Shown: positions 16,690-25,233 of the stretch, piece after piece
How positions within the stretch are numbered: the stretch's first letter is position 1
Layout of the letters: each line of letters starts with the position of its first letter
NCBI RefSeq assembly: GCF_032098525.1
Contig: NZ_CP134890.1
Location: 2,852,001-2,916,000 of the forward strand
Reading direction: 5' to 3'
From: Flavobacterium sp. PMTSA4
Lineage (GTDB): Bacteria > Bacteroidota > Bacteroidia > Flavobacteriales > Flavobacteriaceae
Length of the DNA: 64,000 nucleotides
Made by a program: the position numbers and the translations under genes
Notes under the pieces: model-generated
Database searches by the model: none
Seen by the model: only the letters and a program-made list of their open reading frames with translations
What the model was told of the DNA's origin: nothing

Positions 16690-16720
16690 AAAGCTTCTTC
16701 TTTTTGAAGAAGCTTTTTAT
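16690..16720 (+). terminator. Terminator after the surface-protein pair
   Basis: AAAGCTTCTTC (16690-16700) pairs with GAAGAAGCTTT (16706-16716), 5-nt T loop, followed by T-rich sequence. Confidence 0.9.
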
Positions 16721-16740
16721 TTTAATACTACATTTTCTAA

Positions 16741-16748
16741 TATATTTG
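16741..16748 (+). promoter_or_regulatory. -7 element for three-gene envelope unit
   Basis: TATATTTG, full match, 21 nt before the ATG at 16770; very short leader. Confidence 0.5.
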
Positions 16749-16769
16749 TAGAAACTTCATCCTCAAATA

Positions 16770-18386
16770 ATGATAAAATCTTTAAAATTATTTTTTTTAA
16801 ATAAAAGTGAAAACTTAGATTTTGAATTTTTTGATAAAAAGATTGTTGTGAAACTTCAAAAGTTTAGTTCACTTAATCTAAATTCGTTTGATATTGAAAT
16901 TGTTTTTGAAAATGAAATTGATTCGTTCAGAACTCACGATTACAAATGGGTAAAATGTAATAAAGAATTTGTTGCTCCACATTTTGCTCCAAAAATAGTA
17001 AAGTTGAAAAACGGCTTTTTTGCACAGCCAAATATTCAGGATGGAATTTGGGAATTCAATCCAAAATTTAAGAATAAAGTTCTGTGGAGATTCAATCCAG
17101 AAAACGCAGCTATGCTAACTAAATATTCCGGAAGAGAAAATAAAAAAGTACTTCAACCAGTTGCATCTTTATTTGATTTTAACCAAGAAATAGCATTTTT
17201 ATTTTCAAATAAAAATGCTGTTGAACTTAGTCGTTCGCCTATTCCTTTTTCAGCGATTACTTGTTTTACTGACCATTGTGATTTTGATTCGTTGGAAAAT
17301 TTGAAACTTCAAAGGATATTCTTTAAAGAAAATGGAATTAAAGTAACGAAAGGCTTTTTTTTGAATCATTATTCTAAAAGAAAAGATAATGCTTCTTTTG
17401 AAAATGATGCTGATGAACTATCAAAATGGGAAAATGATGGACACGAGTTATGTTATCATTCACTTTCACAATCCATTAAAAATGATAAAGAAAGTTTTGA
17501 TAGTTTCTGTTCTTTTCAATCGCCAATAAAATCAGTTCCAACTTGGATTGACCACGGATATCAGCCATATAATTTCTCACTTTATAAAAATTTGAATTTT
17601 GGAGATGCTGATTTTGAGGAAGTTTTGATAAAAAACAAAATCAGTAATCTTTGGAATTACATAGACTCAGGAACATCTACTTCAGGAGTGATAAATCAAT
17701 TAAATTCAAATGATTTCACGCTGAAAAGTTATTTTAATGGAATTAAAGATTTAAAAATAAAAGATAAAATTGCACTAAAAATTAAAATCATTCTTTTTCA
17801 TTATTATGCCGATGAAAAAATGATTATGAAATATAAAAATATCTCTTCCTGTTTTAAAAAGTTTATAGAGCACAAAAGTTTTAAGCAATTATTTTTCTTT
17901 TTTAAAAATTTGATTTCCATTTCAATTCCATTGTTAAAAGTATTTTTCTTTTGGAATTCAGTCAAAAACAAACCATTTCCGTTGGCAAAATATTCGCCTT
18001 TAATTTTTAAACATCGAATTCAAGATAATGCTTTTTCTATTTTTCAAACACTTGAAATGGTTGATTTTAAAAAGTCATTGGCACCAAAAAACATTAATAA
18101 ACTTATCGATGAAAGTGGAATTTTTATAGCACACACTTATTTTTCAGTACCAATGAAATACCATTTCGGAAAATTATTTAAAACAGAAACTTTGATTGAT
18201 AATGACGTTGCTTCTAATTTCTCTTATTTAGGCGAAAAAGTTAGAAGTAATCAAGTTTGGAATCCTACATTAAATGAATTAGTTCAATTTTTGAGTAAAT
18301 TTGAAAGCGTAAGATTAGATGTTAATGATTCGGGAAATATTTTTGTTGCAAATAATTCTGATTTACCATTCAGAGAAATTAATTAA
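16770..18386 (+). CDS. NodB-like (polysaccharide deacetylase-like) cytoplasmic protein
   Basis: 538 residues, no signal peptide. The middle region has the marks of a NodB-type deacetylase: TDHCDFDS (about 170-177, equivalent to the Asp-Asp metal/acid motif) and NDGHELCYHSLSQS (about 226-239, with two His), then WIDHGYQP (about 260). The first 130 residues and the last 200 match nothing I recognise. NodB enzymes remove N-acetyl from chitin-like or peptidoglycan sugars, usually outside the cytoplasm; here the lack of an export signal argues for an intracellular precursor or a divergent function. Its stop codon is directly followed by the ATG of the FemAB-like gene. Confidence 0.6.
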   Translation: MIKSLKLFFLNKSENLDFEFFDKKIVVKLQKFSSLNLNSFDIEIVFENEIDSFRTHDYKWVKCNKEFVAPHFAPKIVKLKNGFFAQPNIQDGIWEFNPKFKNKVLWRFNPENAAMLTKYSGRENKKVLQPVASLFDFNQEIAFLFSNKNAVELSRSPIPFSAITCFTDHCDFDSLENLKLQRIFFKENGIKVTKGFFLNHYSKRKDNASFENDADELSKWENDGHELCYHSLSQSIKNDKESFDSFCSFQSPIKSVPTWIDHGYQPYNFSLYKNLNFGDADFEEVLIKNKISNLWNYIDSGTSTSGVINQLNSNDFTLKSYFNGIKDLKIKDKIALKIKIILFHYYADEKMIMKYKNISSCFKKFIEHKSFKQLFFFFKNLISISIPLLKVFFFWNSVKNKPFPLAKYSPLIFKHRIQDNAFSIFQTLEMVDFKKSLAPKNINKLIDESGIFIAHTYFSVPMKYHFGKLFKTETLIDNDVASNFSYLGEKVRSNQVWNPTLNELVQFLSKFESVRLDVNDSGNIFVANNSDLPFREIN

Positions 18387-19457
18387 ATGGAAGTACTATT
18401 TACTAAAGATAATGCTTGGTTAAAAAAATGGGATGAATTTGTTTTAAATGAAGACAAGGCAAGTCATTTACTACTTTCAGAATGGAATAAATCATTTCAA
18501 AAATATGGTTTTGATTATGAAATCTGTATTGCTTTAAATAATGAAAAAATTATTGGTGGTTATGCAGCCGTAATAGCAAAAGCACTTTTTTTTAAGTTTT
18601 ACATTATTCCTTTCGGACCAATAATTTCAGAAACTAATTTATCAGATTTTAACGAATTAATTGCCCAAGTTCCAATTAGGGCAAAGTTTTTAAACTGTTG
18701 TTATGCACATATAACACTGCCAGTTTCTGAAATAGTTTCAAAGCATTCTTACGAGGATTTACCAGAATTATCAATTTTGAACTTAGCAACTGAAGGACAT
18801 TTATTTAAATATGTTTACTCATCAAATGGTTTGAATTGGAAAAGTTTTGATTCAATTAAAGATGAAGAAGAATTGCTTGAAAGTTTAAAGGTTAATTTAC
18901 GTCGTGATATTAGAAGTTCAATTAGAAAAGGATTAGTTATAAAAGAACTTAGCTCTGAATCAGAACTAAAAAAGGGTTATGATTTGTGTCTAGAAAATGC
19001 AAAGCAAAATAATTACAGTCTAAGAGAATGGAAATCTTTCAAAGAAACATTGTTGCATTTAATAGAAAAAAAACAGGCAAAATTTATTGCAGCATTCAAA
19101 GATGATGATTTAAAAGGTTCTATGTTTTTAGTAAAATCGGGGAATTATTATACCTATATATTTGGAGGAACAAAAAAAGAGAAACCAGATTTATTGGTTG
19201 GGCATTTTTTGCAGTTTGAAGCAATGAAAATTGGAATCAAAGAAAATTTTTCGGGTTATAATATTTCTCTTGGAGGTTCAAAAGGAGTAATCAATTTAAA
19301 AAATAGTTATGCAGATTTTCAAATACTGTTTGAACACTCAAAATTTCATTGGAAACTAAAACCTTTTTATTTAAGATTATTTCTTTTCTTGAATAAAAGA
19401 TTAAAATCAAATAAAAAGCTAATCTCAAAAATTGTATCAATAATTAGAAGAAAATGA
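18387..19457 (+). CDS. FemAB-like/GNAT acyltransferase
   Basis: 356 residues. The pattern is of FemAB-like aminoacyl or acyl transferases (double GNAT fold, also called BioF2-like): HLLLSEWNKSFQKYGFD, GGYAAVIAKALFFKFYIIPFG (about 50-75), LRRDIRSSIRKGLVIKE (about 172-188), AKFIAAFKDDDLKGSMFLV and YYTYIFGGTKKE in the second half, GYNISLGGSKGVINLKNSY near 295. Proteins of this kind add amino acids or acyl groups to peptidoglycan precursors or surface sugars. Zero gap to the deacetylase-like gene and a 4-bp overlap with the next gene show an operon. Confidence 0.65.
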   Translation: MEVLFTKDNAWLKKWDEFVLNEDKASHLLLSEWNKSFQKYGFDYEICIALNNEKIIGGYAAVIAKALFFKFYIIPFGPIISETNLSDFNELIAQVPIRAKFLNCCYAHITLPVSEIVSKHSYEDLPELSILNLATEGHLFKYVYSSNGLNWKSFDSIKDEEELLESLKVNLRRDIRSSIRKGLVIKELSSESELKKGYDLCLENAKQNNYSLREWKSFKETLLHLIEKKQAKFIAAFKDDDLKGSMFLVKSGNYYTYIFGGTKKEKPDLLVGHFLQFEAMKIGIKENFSGYNISLGGSKGVINLKNSYADFQILFEHSKFHWKLKPFYLRLFLFLNKRLKSNKKLISKIVSIIRRK

Positions 19458-19930
19458 TAAAAAAGATTCTAAAACGAATTAAAATTGTTTCTATAGATAT
19501 GCTTTTTTATTCTATGGATGCTTCTGAATTTAAGCAGTTTAATGAATTAGATTTTATAATTCAAAAGGATGTTTCGAATCCAAATAAAACTAAATATTTC
19601 ATTGAAATTGATTCAAGAAAAATTCATGAAAGCACTCTTTTTAAGAAAATTGATATTTTAAAATTGATACACGAAAAAGGGCCAGCAATTGGAGAATGTG
19701 TTACAATTCCTGAGTTTAAAGGAAAATCAATTTATCCCTTTGTAATAAATTATATTGCCAAAAAAGAATTATTTGAAAATCAAAATAAAGAAGTTTTTAT
19801 CATCGTTGACACAAACAATATTAGTTCAATTAAAGGAATTGAAAAGGCTGGTTTTACATTAAAAAGTTCAGTTAAAGCAAAGCGTTTTTTATGGTTTTAT
19901 TTTAAAAGGCAAATAAAAAATTTCAAATAA
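19454..19930 (+). CDS. GNAT-like N-acetyltransferase
   Basis: 158 residues. Overlaps the preceding gene by 4 bp (ATGA), so translation is coupled. The second half shows the GNAT CoA-binding pattern, GECVTIPEFKGKSIYPFVINY (about 77-97), and the late motif NNISSIKGIEKAGFTL (about 120-135), equivalent to N..SI..yeK.GF. Substrate unknown; position suggests modification of an envelope precursor together with the two upstream genes. A hairpin terminator follows. Confidence 0.65.
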   Translation: MIKKILKRIKIVSIDMLFYSMDASEFKQFNELDFIIQKDVSNPNKTKYFIEIDSRKIHESTLFKKIDILKLIHEKGPAIGECVTIPEFKGKSIYPFVINYIAKKELFENQNKEVFIIVDTNNISSIKGIEKAGFTLKSSVKAKRFLWFYFKRQIKNFK

Positions 19931-19944
19931 AAATACTTATAAAC

Positions 19945-19973
19945 AAAGCTTCGCAATTCAGTGGAGCTTTTTT
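19945..19973 (+). terminator. Terminator after GNAT gene
   Basis: AAAGCTTC (19945-19952) pairs with GGAGCTTT (19963-19970), one G-U pair, 10-nt loop, then a short T-run that merges with the next promoter element. Confidence 0.7.
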
Positions 19974-19980
19974 ATCTTTG
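19973..19980 (+). promoter_or_regulatory. -7 element for DDAH-like gene
   Basis: TATCTTTG, full match, directly abutting the U-tract of the preceding terminator; TTCG at 19950-19953 is a near -33 at 19 nt. 22 nt before the ATG at 20003. Confidence 0.5.
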
Positions 19981-20002
19981 ACCAAATGCCAAAAGCAATT
20001 TT

Positions 20003-20917
20003 ATGTTAGAATTAAATGTAAAAAATGAAACCTCACGACTAAGAGCAGTTGTGTTAGGTTCAGCCTTAAATAATGGTCCAACACCAACTGTAGAAGAAGC
20101 TTATGATCCGAAATCTTTAGAACACATTCTTGCCGGAACGTATCCAAAAGAAGAAGATATGGTCAAAGAAATGGAAGCTTTTAATCAAGTTTTTCAAAAA
20201 TATAATGTAAAGGTTTTTCGTCCTGAAATGATTGAAAATTACAACCAAATTTTTACTCGCGATATTGGTTTTGTTATTGATGATGTTTTTGTAAAAGCAA
20301 ATATTCTTCCAGATAGAAATAGAGAATTAGATGCAATTCAATATGTTTTAGACCAAATTAATCCAAATAAAATCGTTCGTCCGCCAGAGGAAGTTCACAT
20401 TGAAGGTGGCGATGTAATGCTTTGGAATGATTACATATTTATCGGAACTTACAAAGGCTCAGATTATAAAGATTACATAACTGCTAGAACCAATATGGCA
20501 GGTGTAAATTATATCAAAAACCTTTTTCCAAATAAAATTGTAAAAGAATTTGACCTTGTAAAATCAAAATTAGAAGCTAGAGATAATGCGTTACATTTAG
20601 ATTGTTGTTTTCAACCTGTTGGCAAAAACAAAGGTATTATCTATAAAAGTGGTTTTCGTGAAGAACGTGATTATGTTTTTTTGCTTAAATTATTTGGTAG
20701 AGAAAATCTTTTTCACATCAATCGTGACGAAATGTATCATATGAATTCAAATGTGTTTTCTATTGATGAAGATGTAGTAGTTTCAGAAAAGAATTTCACT
20801 CGATTAAATACTTGGCTTCGTGATAACGGTTTTACAGTTGAAGAAATTCCATATGCTGAAATCGCAAAACAAGAAGGACTTTTAAGATGTTCAACTTTAC
20901 CTTTGATTAGGGATTAA
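20003..20917 (+). CDS. DDAH/arginine-deiminase family amidinohydrolase
   Basis: 304 residues, the size of the dimethylarginine dimethylaminohydrolase (DDAH) branch of the guanidino-group-modifying superfamily. Catalytic landmarks: FTRDIGFVI (about 90), HIEGGDVM (about 132-139), LHLDCCFQPVG (about 195) and the nucleophile Cys296 in LLRCSTLPLIRD at the very C-terminus. The predicted chemistry is hydrolysis of a guanidine or methylguanidine, giving citrulline plus ammonia or amine. Exact substrate (arginine, methylarginine or a relative) cannot be read from the sequence. 32 bp upstream of a second superfamily member, so the two are likely one operon in arginine/citrulline use. Confidence 0.8.
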   Translation: MLELNVKNETSRLRAVVLGSALNNGPTPTVEEAYDPKSLEHILAGTYPKEEDMVKEMEAFNQVFQKYNVKVFRPEMIENYNQIFTRDIGFVIDDVFVKANILPDRNRELDAIQYVLDQINPNKIVRPPEEVHIEGGDVMLWNDYIFIGTYKGSDYKDYITARTNMAGVNYIKNLFPNKIVKEFDLVKSKLEARDNALHLDCCFQPVGKNKGIIYKSGFREERDYVFLLKLFGRENLFHINRDEMYHMNSNVFSIDEDVVVSEKNFTRLNTWLRDNGFTVEEIPYAEIAKQEGLLRCSTLPLIRD

Positions 20918-20949
20918 TAAGTTTATAAATTATAAACAAAACCAAAAAA

Positions 20950-21885
20950 ATGAATCAAACTACAAACTCTATATTGATGATTCGTCCTGTAGCTTTCAGG
21001 ATGAACGAACAAACGGCAGTAAACAATTATTATCAAAAAGTACTCGATGGACTTTCGCCAGAAACTGTCAATGAAAAAGCGCAAAAGGAATTTGATGATT
21101 TTGTTGCTAAATTGAGAAAAGTAGGGGTAAACGTAATTGTAGTTGATGATACACTTGAGCCGAATACACCAGATAGCATTTTCCCAAACAATTGGATTTC
21201 ATTTCATGATAATGGAGATGTGGTTTTGTACCCAATGTTTGCCGAAAACCGTCGTGCTGAAAGAAGAGAAGATATTTTAGATATATTAGAAGATGAAGGT
21301 TTTGAAATCAATGAAATCATGGATTATACTTCTGCAGAAGAAGATAATATTTTTCTAGAAGGAACAGGAAGTTTGCTGCTTGACCGAGAAAATGGAAAAG
21401 CGTATTGTGCACTTTCTCCTCGAGCTGACGAAGAATTAATGATTGAATTTTGCGAAGATTTTGAACTTTCACCTATTATTTTTGAAGCCTTTCAAACCGT
21501 TAATGGAGAACGAAAATTAATTTATCATACCAATGTAATGATGTGTTTGGGCGATACATTTGCAGTTATTTGCGCCGATTGTATTGATGATAAAAAAGAA
21601 CGAAAAATGGTGCTCGATTCTTTACGACGAGATGATAAAGAAGTGATTCTAATTACTGAAGAACAAGTAAATAGTTTTGCAGGAAATATGCTTGAAGTAA
21701 AAGGTAAAAATGATGAGCGTTATTTGGTGATGAGTGAATCAGCCTATAAAAGTTTAACCAAAAAACAAATAGGACAATTAGAAGCACATTTATCAATAAT
21801 TCATTCAAGTTTAGATACTATCGAGGCTTGCGGCGGTGGAAGTGCAAGATGTATGATGGCTGAAATCTTTCTGCCTAAAAACTAA
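20950..21885 (+). CDS. ctlX: CtlX-like citrulline/arginine hydrolase
   Basis: 311 residues. Arginine-deiminase-superfamily member resembling citrulline utilisation hydrolase CtlX: MIRPVAFRMNEQTAVNNYYQ, DSIFPNNWISFHDNG (about 77-91), DNIFLEGTGSLLLDR (Glu and Gly motif about 130-145), LIYHTNVMMCLG (His about 195) and the nucleophile Cys301 in CGGGSARCMMAEIFLP. CtlX is described as hydrolysing citrulline to ornithine, carbon dioxide and ammonia. With the DDAH-like enzyme just upstream, a two-step route guanidine compound to citrulline to ornithine is an attractive inference. The last 3 bp overlap the stop of the convergent marC-like gene. Confidence 0.8.
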   Translation: MNQTTNSILMIRPVAFRMNEQTAVNNYYQKVLDGLSPETVNEKAQKEFDDFVAKLRKVGVNVIVVDDTLEPNTPDSIFPNNWISFHDNGDVVLYPMFAENRRAERREDILDILEDEGFEINEIMDYTSAEEDNIFLEGTGSLLLDRENGKAYCALSPRADEELMIEFCEDFELSPIIFEAFQTVNGERKLIYHTNVMMCLGDTFAVICADCIDDKKERKMVLDSLRRDDKEVILITEEQVNSFAGNMLEVKGKNDERYLVMSESAYKSLTKKQIGQLEAHLSIIHSSLDTIEACGGGSARCMMAEIFLPKN

Positions 21886-22508
21886 TTTATTTTTTCTATA
21901 ATATCTTGTACTGCATTGATAATGTATTGAATGCCAATAGAAATTGTCAAAAAACCAATGATTCTTGAAACAGCAACAATTCCTGAAGCACCTAAAATTT
22001 TTGCTAAGTAATGAGCGCTTCTTAAGATGAAGAAAATTACAATTGAAACTGCTAATATTGATAAACTCGAAAAAATAATTTCAGTAGTGCTATTGTGTTC
22101 TTGATAAAATGCAATTAATAAGGAAATTGAACCTGGACCAGCAAGCATTGGCATTGCTAATGGCGTTAGTGCAATAGCATTTCTAGTACTAATATCTTCT
22201 TCTACTTTTTTATTAATACCACGATTTTTCGAAAACTTTCCGTTTAGCAATGAAAATCCAGAACTAGCTATAATAATTCCACCAGCAATTCTTAGTGCAG
22301 GAATGGTTATTCCAAAAAAAGTCAACACATATTGGCCAATAAAAAATGAGATGATTAAAATTACAAAAACATTAATTGCGGTTCTTAACGAAAGATTTGA
22401 ACGTTCTTTTTTGGTGTAATCTTGGGTAAGGCTAACAAATATAGGAACTGTTCCAATTGGGTTTAAAACTGAAAATAATGCTCCAAAAAGAATAACAAAT
22501 AAACCCAT
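21882..22508 (-). CDS. MarC family membrane protein
   Basis: 208 residues with six membrane segments, the normal size for the MarC/UPF0056 family. Family marks: LNPIGTVPIFVSLTQDYT (residues 15-32), GGIIIASSGFSLLNGK (about 77-92), TPLAMPMLAGPGSISLLIAF (about 116-135). Inner membrane; function of the family is still unclear despite the historical link with antibiotic resistance. Convergent with the CtlX gene, with stop codons overlapping by 3 bp and no terminator hairpin between them. Confidence 0.88.
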   Translation of the reverse strand: MGLFVILFGALFSVLNPIGTVPIFVSLTQDYTKKERSNLSLRTAINVFVILIISFFIGQYVLTFFGITIPALRIAGGIIIASSGFSLLNGKFSKNRGINKKVEEDISTRNAIALTPLAMPMLAGPGSISLLIAFYQEHNSTTEIIFSSLSILAVSIVIFFILRSAHYLAKILGASGIVAVSRIIGFLTISIGIQYIINAVQDIIEKIN

Positions 22509-22593
22509 ATTTTTTTTGACAAAGATAATTTCTCAAGTTGAGATAATTATTAAATAGTAGTTAAAATTAATGTTGTTTATGTAAAGTTACTAG

Positions 22594-22601
22594 TATCTTT
22601 G
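22594..22601 (+). promoter_or_regulatory. -7 element for CoA-binding gene
   Basis: TATCTTTG, full match, with GTTG 18 nt upstream; 17 nt before the ATG at 22619. Confidence 0.5.
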
Positions 22602-22618
22602 AAATATAAAAAATTATA

Positions 22619-22984
22619 ATGAAAAATAAAAAAACCGTTGTTCTTGGCGCTAGCACAAAACCAGATCGTTATGCTTATAAAGCAATTTCAATGTTGGTTG
22701 ATAAAGGACATTCAGTTATTGCAATCGGTCAAAATACAGGAGAAGTTGAAGGTGTTAAAATTTATACTAAAAATATTCCTTTAAAAAATATTGATACTGT
22801 TACTTTATATTTAAATCCAACACGACAAAGAGATTTTTATAATTATATCATTGAAACAAAACCCAAACGAGTAATTTTTAACCCAGGAACAGAAAACCCA
22901 GAATTTTATCAGCTGTTAAAAGCTAATGGGATTGAAGTTGAAGTAGCATGTACTTTAGTATTGTTAACTACAAATCAATATTAA
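22619..22984 (+). CDS. CoA-binding domain protein (YccU-like)
   Basis: 121 residues, a single Rossmann-type CoA-binding domain: KTVVLGASTKPDRYAYKAI with the glycine-poor nucleotide loop (residues 5-23), GHSVIAIGQNTGEVEGVKIY, VTLYLNPTRQRDFY and VIFNPGTENPEFYQLLKANG. This corresponds to the stand-alone CoA-binding family related to the alpha subunit of succinyl-CoA synthetase. Cytoplasmic; physiological role unknown. The stop overlaps the end of the convergent symporter gene by 4 bp. Confidence 0.88.
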   Translation: MKNKKTVVLGASTKPDRYAYKAISMLVDKGHSVIAIGQNTGEVEGVKIYTKNIPLKNIDTVTLYLNPTRQRDFYNYIIETKPKRVIFNPGTENPEFYQLLKANGIEVEVACTLVLLTTNQY

Positions 22985-24477
22985 AAACGGGTGTTTTCGG
23001 TTGCAGGTTTACTGATCAGCAATAACCCCATAAAAGTTATCAACCCATTTACAATTATTAGTTCATTGTCAATAGTATAATTTCCAACCAATTCTTTAGA
23101 ATATTTTACTATCAAAAAGCAAATAGCAGGTGAAATTATACAAATAATTGGAACCAATTTATCCTGAACGGTTTTTGATTTCATTAATAATCCAAATGAA
23201 TATAACCCTAAAAGTGGACCGTAAGTATAGCTTGCCACTTTAAAAATCATGGTTACTACTGATTTATCATTAAGTGAATTAAAAACAATAATTACTAAAA
23301 ACATCAATATTGAAAACCCAACATGAACAAAGTGACGAGTTCTGACAATGTTTGGTTTATTTTGATTCTCGGTTTTATCCATGCCTAAAAAATCAACACA
23401 AAACGAAGTTGTTAAAGCAGTTAAAGCAGAATCAGTAGTGGCAAAAGTAGCCGCAGTTAATCCTAGCAGAAATATAACAGCAGGAACAATACTTAAATGA
23501 TGAAAAGCAATTTCTGGAAATAATAAATCGGTTCTTGGTGAACCATCAACCATTGGGATTGCAATTCCATTTTTCTCCGCATAGATGTAAAGTAAAGCTC
23601 CAACACTTAGGAAAAAAATATTTATTACAACAAATATTCCAGTAAAAGTAAACATGTTTTTTTGTGCTTCGCCAATGTTTTTACAGCTTAAATTCTTTTG
23701 CATTAAATCTTGATCTAAACCAATCATGGCAATTGTAACAAACATTCCGCCAAGTAATTGCTTCCAAAAATAATTTCCTTTTTGAAAATCATCAAAAAAG
23801 AAAATTTTAGAATAATTGCTTTCTTTTACAGTTTCAAATGCCTGAACAAAAGATAAGTCAAGACTATTGCAAATGAAAACAATTGTAAAAAATACGGAAG
23901 AAACTAAAAAGAAAGTTTGTAAAGTATCTGTTATGATAATCGTTTTTAAACCACCACGATAAGTGTAAGCAAAAATCAAGGCCAACGAAAGTAATACAGT
24001 AACACCAAATGGTACTCCAAAATCATCAAAAACAAATCGTTGAAGAACAATTACCACTAAATACAATCTAAATGCGGAACCAATTGTTCTACTAATTAAA
24101 AAAATACTAGCAGCTGTTTTGTAGCTTACAATACCAAGTCTTCGTTCGATGTAACTATAAATCGAAGTTAAATTCATTCGGTAATAAAGAGGAAGCAAAA
24201 CGGTTGCTACAACTATCATTCCTATTGCATTTCCTAAAACAAACTGAAAATATTTAAATTGTAAATCAGGATTTCCAACTTCGCCAGGAACCGAAATAAA
24301 AGTTACTCCTGAAAGCGCTGTTCCAATCATTCCGAAAGCAACCAAATACCATTTTGAATTTTTATTGGCTTTAAAAAAAGTATCATTATCAGTTCCTTTT
24401 TTTGAAACAAAATTGGAAATCAAAAGTAATAGCCCAAAATAAATGATGATGATTATCAGTATGGTTGTAGAAGACAT
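22981..24477 (-). CDS. Sodium:solute symporter (SSF family)
   Basis: 498 residues and about 13 membrane segments. SSF family marks: GTALSGVTFISVPGEVG (about 53-69), ERRLG in the fourth segment, AYTYRGGLKTIIITDTLQ (about 170-187; the family RGG-x6-TD motif), and TAATFATTDSALTALTTSFC (about 348-367). Sodium-driven uptake; the substrate (sugar, amino acid, sialic acid or other) cannot be told. Divergent from recR with an 18-bp gap to the longest recR frame. Confidence 0.9.
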   Translation of the reverse strand: MSSTTILIIIIIYFGLLLLISNFVSKKGTDNDTFFKANKNSKWYLVAFGMIGTALSGVTFISVPGEVGNPDLQFKYFQFVLGNAIGMIVVATVLLPLYYRMNLTSIYSYIERRLGIVSYKTAASIFLISRTIGSAFRLYLVVIVLQRFVFDDFGVPFGVTVLLSLALIFAYTYRGGLKTIIITDTLQTFFLVSSVFFTIVFICNSLDLSFVQAFETVKESNYSKIFFFDDFQKGNYFWKQLLGGMFVTIAMIGLDQDLMQKNLSCKNIGEAQKNMFTFTGIFVVINIFFLSVGALLYIYAEKNGIAIPMVDGSPRTDLLFPEIAFHHLSIVPAVIFLLGLTAATFATTDSALTALTTSFCVDFLGMDKTENQNKPNIVRTRHFVHVGFSILMFLVIIVFNSLNDKSVVTMIFKVASYTYGPLLGLYSFGLLMKSKTVQDKLVPIICIISPAICFLIVKYSKELVGNYTIDNELIIVNGLITFMGLLLISKPATENTRF

Positions 24478-24527
24478 AGTTTTAATTTAATAGAATGCCA
24501 AAATACATAAATATTTTTCAAAATGAT

Positions 24528-24535
24528 TACTTTTG
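24528..24535 (+). promoter_or_regulatory. -7 element almost touching recR start codon
   Basis: TACTTTTG, full match, ending 4 nt before the ATG at 24540. Transcription would start at or next to the start codon. Confidence 0.5.
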
Positions 24536-24539
24536 TCCA

Positions 24540-25154
24540 ATGGAATTTTCATCAAAATTATTAGAAAAAGCAGTTAACGAAATGGCGCAATTGCCAGGAA
24601 TTGGAAAGCGAACCGCTTTGCGATTAGTACTTCATTTATTAAAACAACCTGCAGAACAAACTCAATTTTTGTCAAATGCTTTAACGACGATGCGTGAAGA
24701 AATAAAATTCTGTAAATCATGTCATAATATTTCCGATGTTGACGTTTGTGAAATTTGTAATAATTCGAACAGAAACCATCAAATTATATGTGTTGTAGAA
24801 GATGTTCGTGATGTTATGGCTATTGAAAATACTAACCAATTTAAAGGTGTTTATCATGTTCTTGGAGGTAAAATTTCGCCAATTGATGGCGTTGGTCCTA
24901 GTCAATTGAACATTACTTCGTTGGTTGAAAAAGCAAAGTTAGGTCAAGTAGAAGAATTAATTTTTGCATTAAGTTCAACAATGGAAGGTGATACCACTAA
25001 TTTTTATATTTATAAACAAATAAAAGATTTACCCATAAAAACTTCTACAATTGCAAGAGGAATTGCTGTTGGTGATGAACTAGAATATGCTGATGAAGTT
25101 ACCTTAGGCCGAAGTATTTTAAACAGAATTCCCTTTGATTTTTCTATAAAATAG
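24540..25154 (+). CDS. recR: Recombination protein RecR
   Basis: 204 residues from ATG at 24540, matching the usual RecR length. The helix-hairpin-helix is near residues 8-35 (LPGIGKRTALRLVLHLL), the C4 zinc finger at about 57-72 (CKSCHNISDVDVCEIC) and the Toprim domain from about 82 (VVEDVRDVMAIE), ending with ARGIAVGDELEYADEVTLGRSI. RecR acts with RecO/RecF to load RecA on gapped DNA. The frame stays open to an ATG at 24495, but that 15-residue extension contains the promoter element and does not belong to the family. Confidence 0.95.
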   Translation: MEFSSKLLEKAVNEMAQLPGIGKRTALRLVLHLLKQPAEQTQFLSNALTTMREEIKFCKSCHNISDVDVCEICNNSNRNHQIICVVEDVRDVMAIENTNQFKGVYHVLGGKISPIDGVGPSQLNITSLVEKAKLGQVEELIFALSSTMEGDTTNFYIYKQIKDLPIKTSTIARGIAVGDELEYADEVTLGRSILNRIPFDFSIK

Positions 25155-25205
25155 ATTGATTTTTAATTATACTAAACATCATTTTCATAATTAGAATTGA
25201 AAAAC

Positions 25206-25213
25206 TATCTTTG
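25206..25213 (+). promoter_or_regulatory. -7 element for polysaccharide export operon
   Basis: TATCTTTG, full match, with TTTC at 25183-25186 (19-nt spacing) as a one-mismatch -33; 20 nt before the ATG at 25234. Confidence 0.55.
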
Positions 25214-25233
25214 TTTGCAATTTTTAATAAATA

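Noticed and set aside
24495..24539. 15-residue N-terminal extension of RecR
   Set aside because: Overlaps a -7 element and precedes the conserved MEFSSKLL start.
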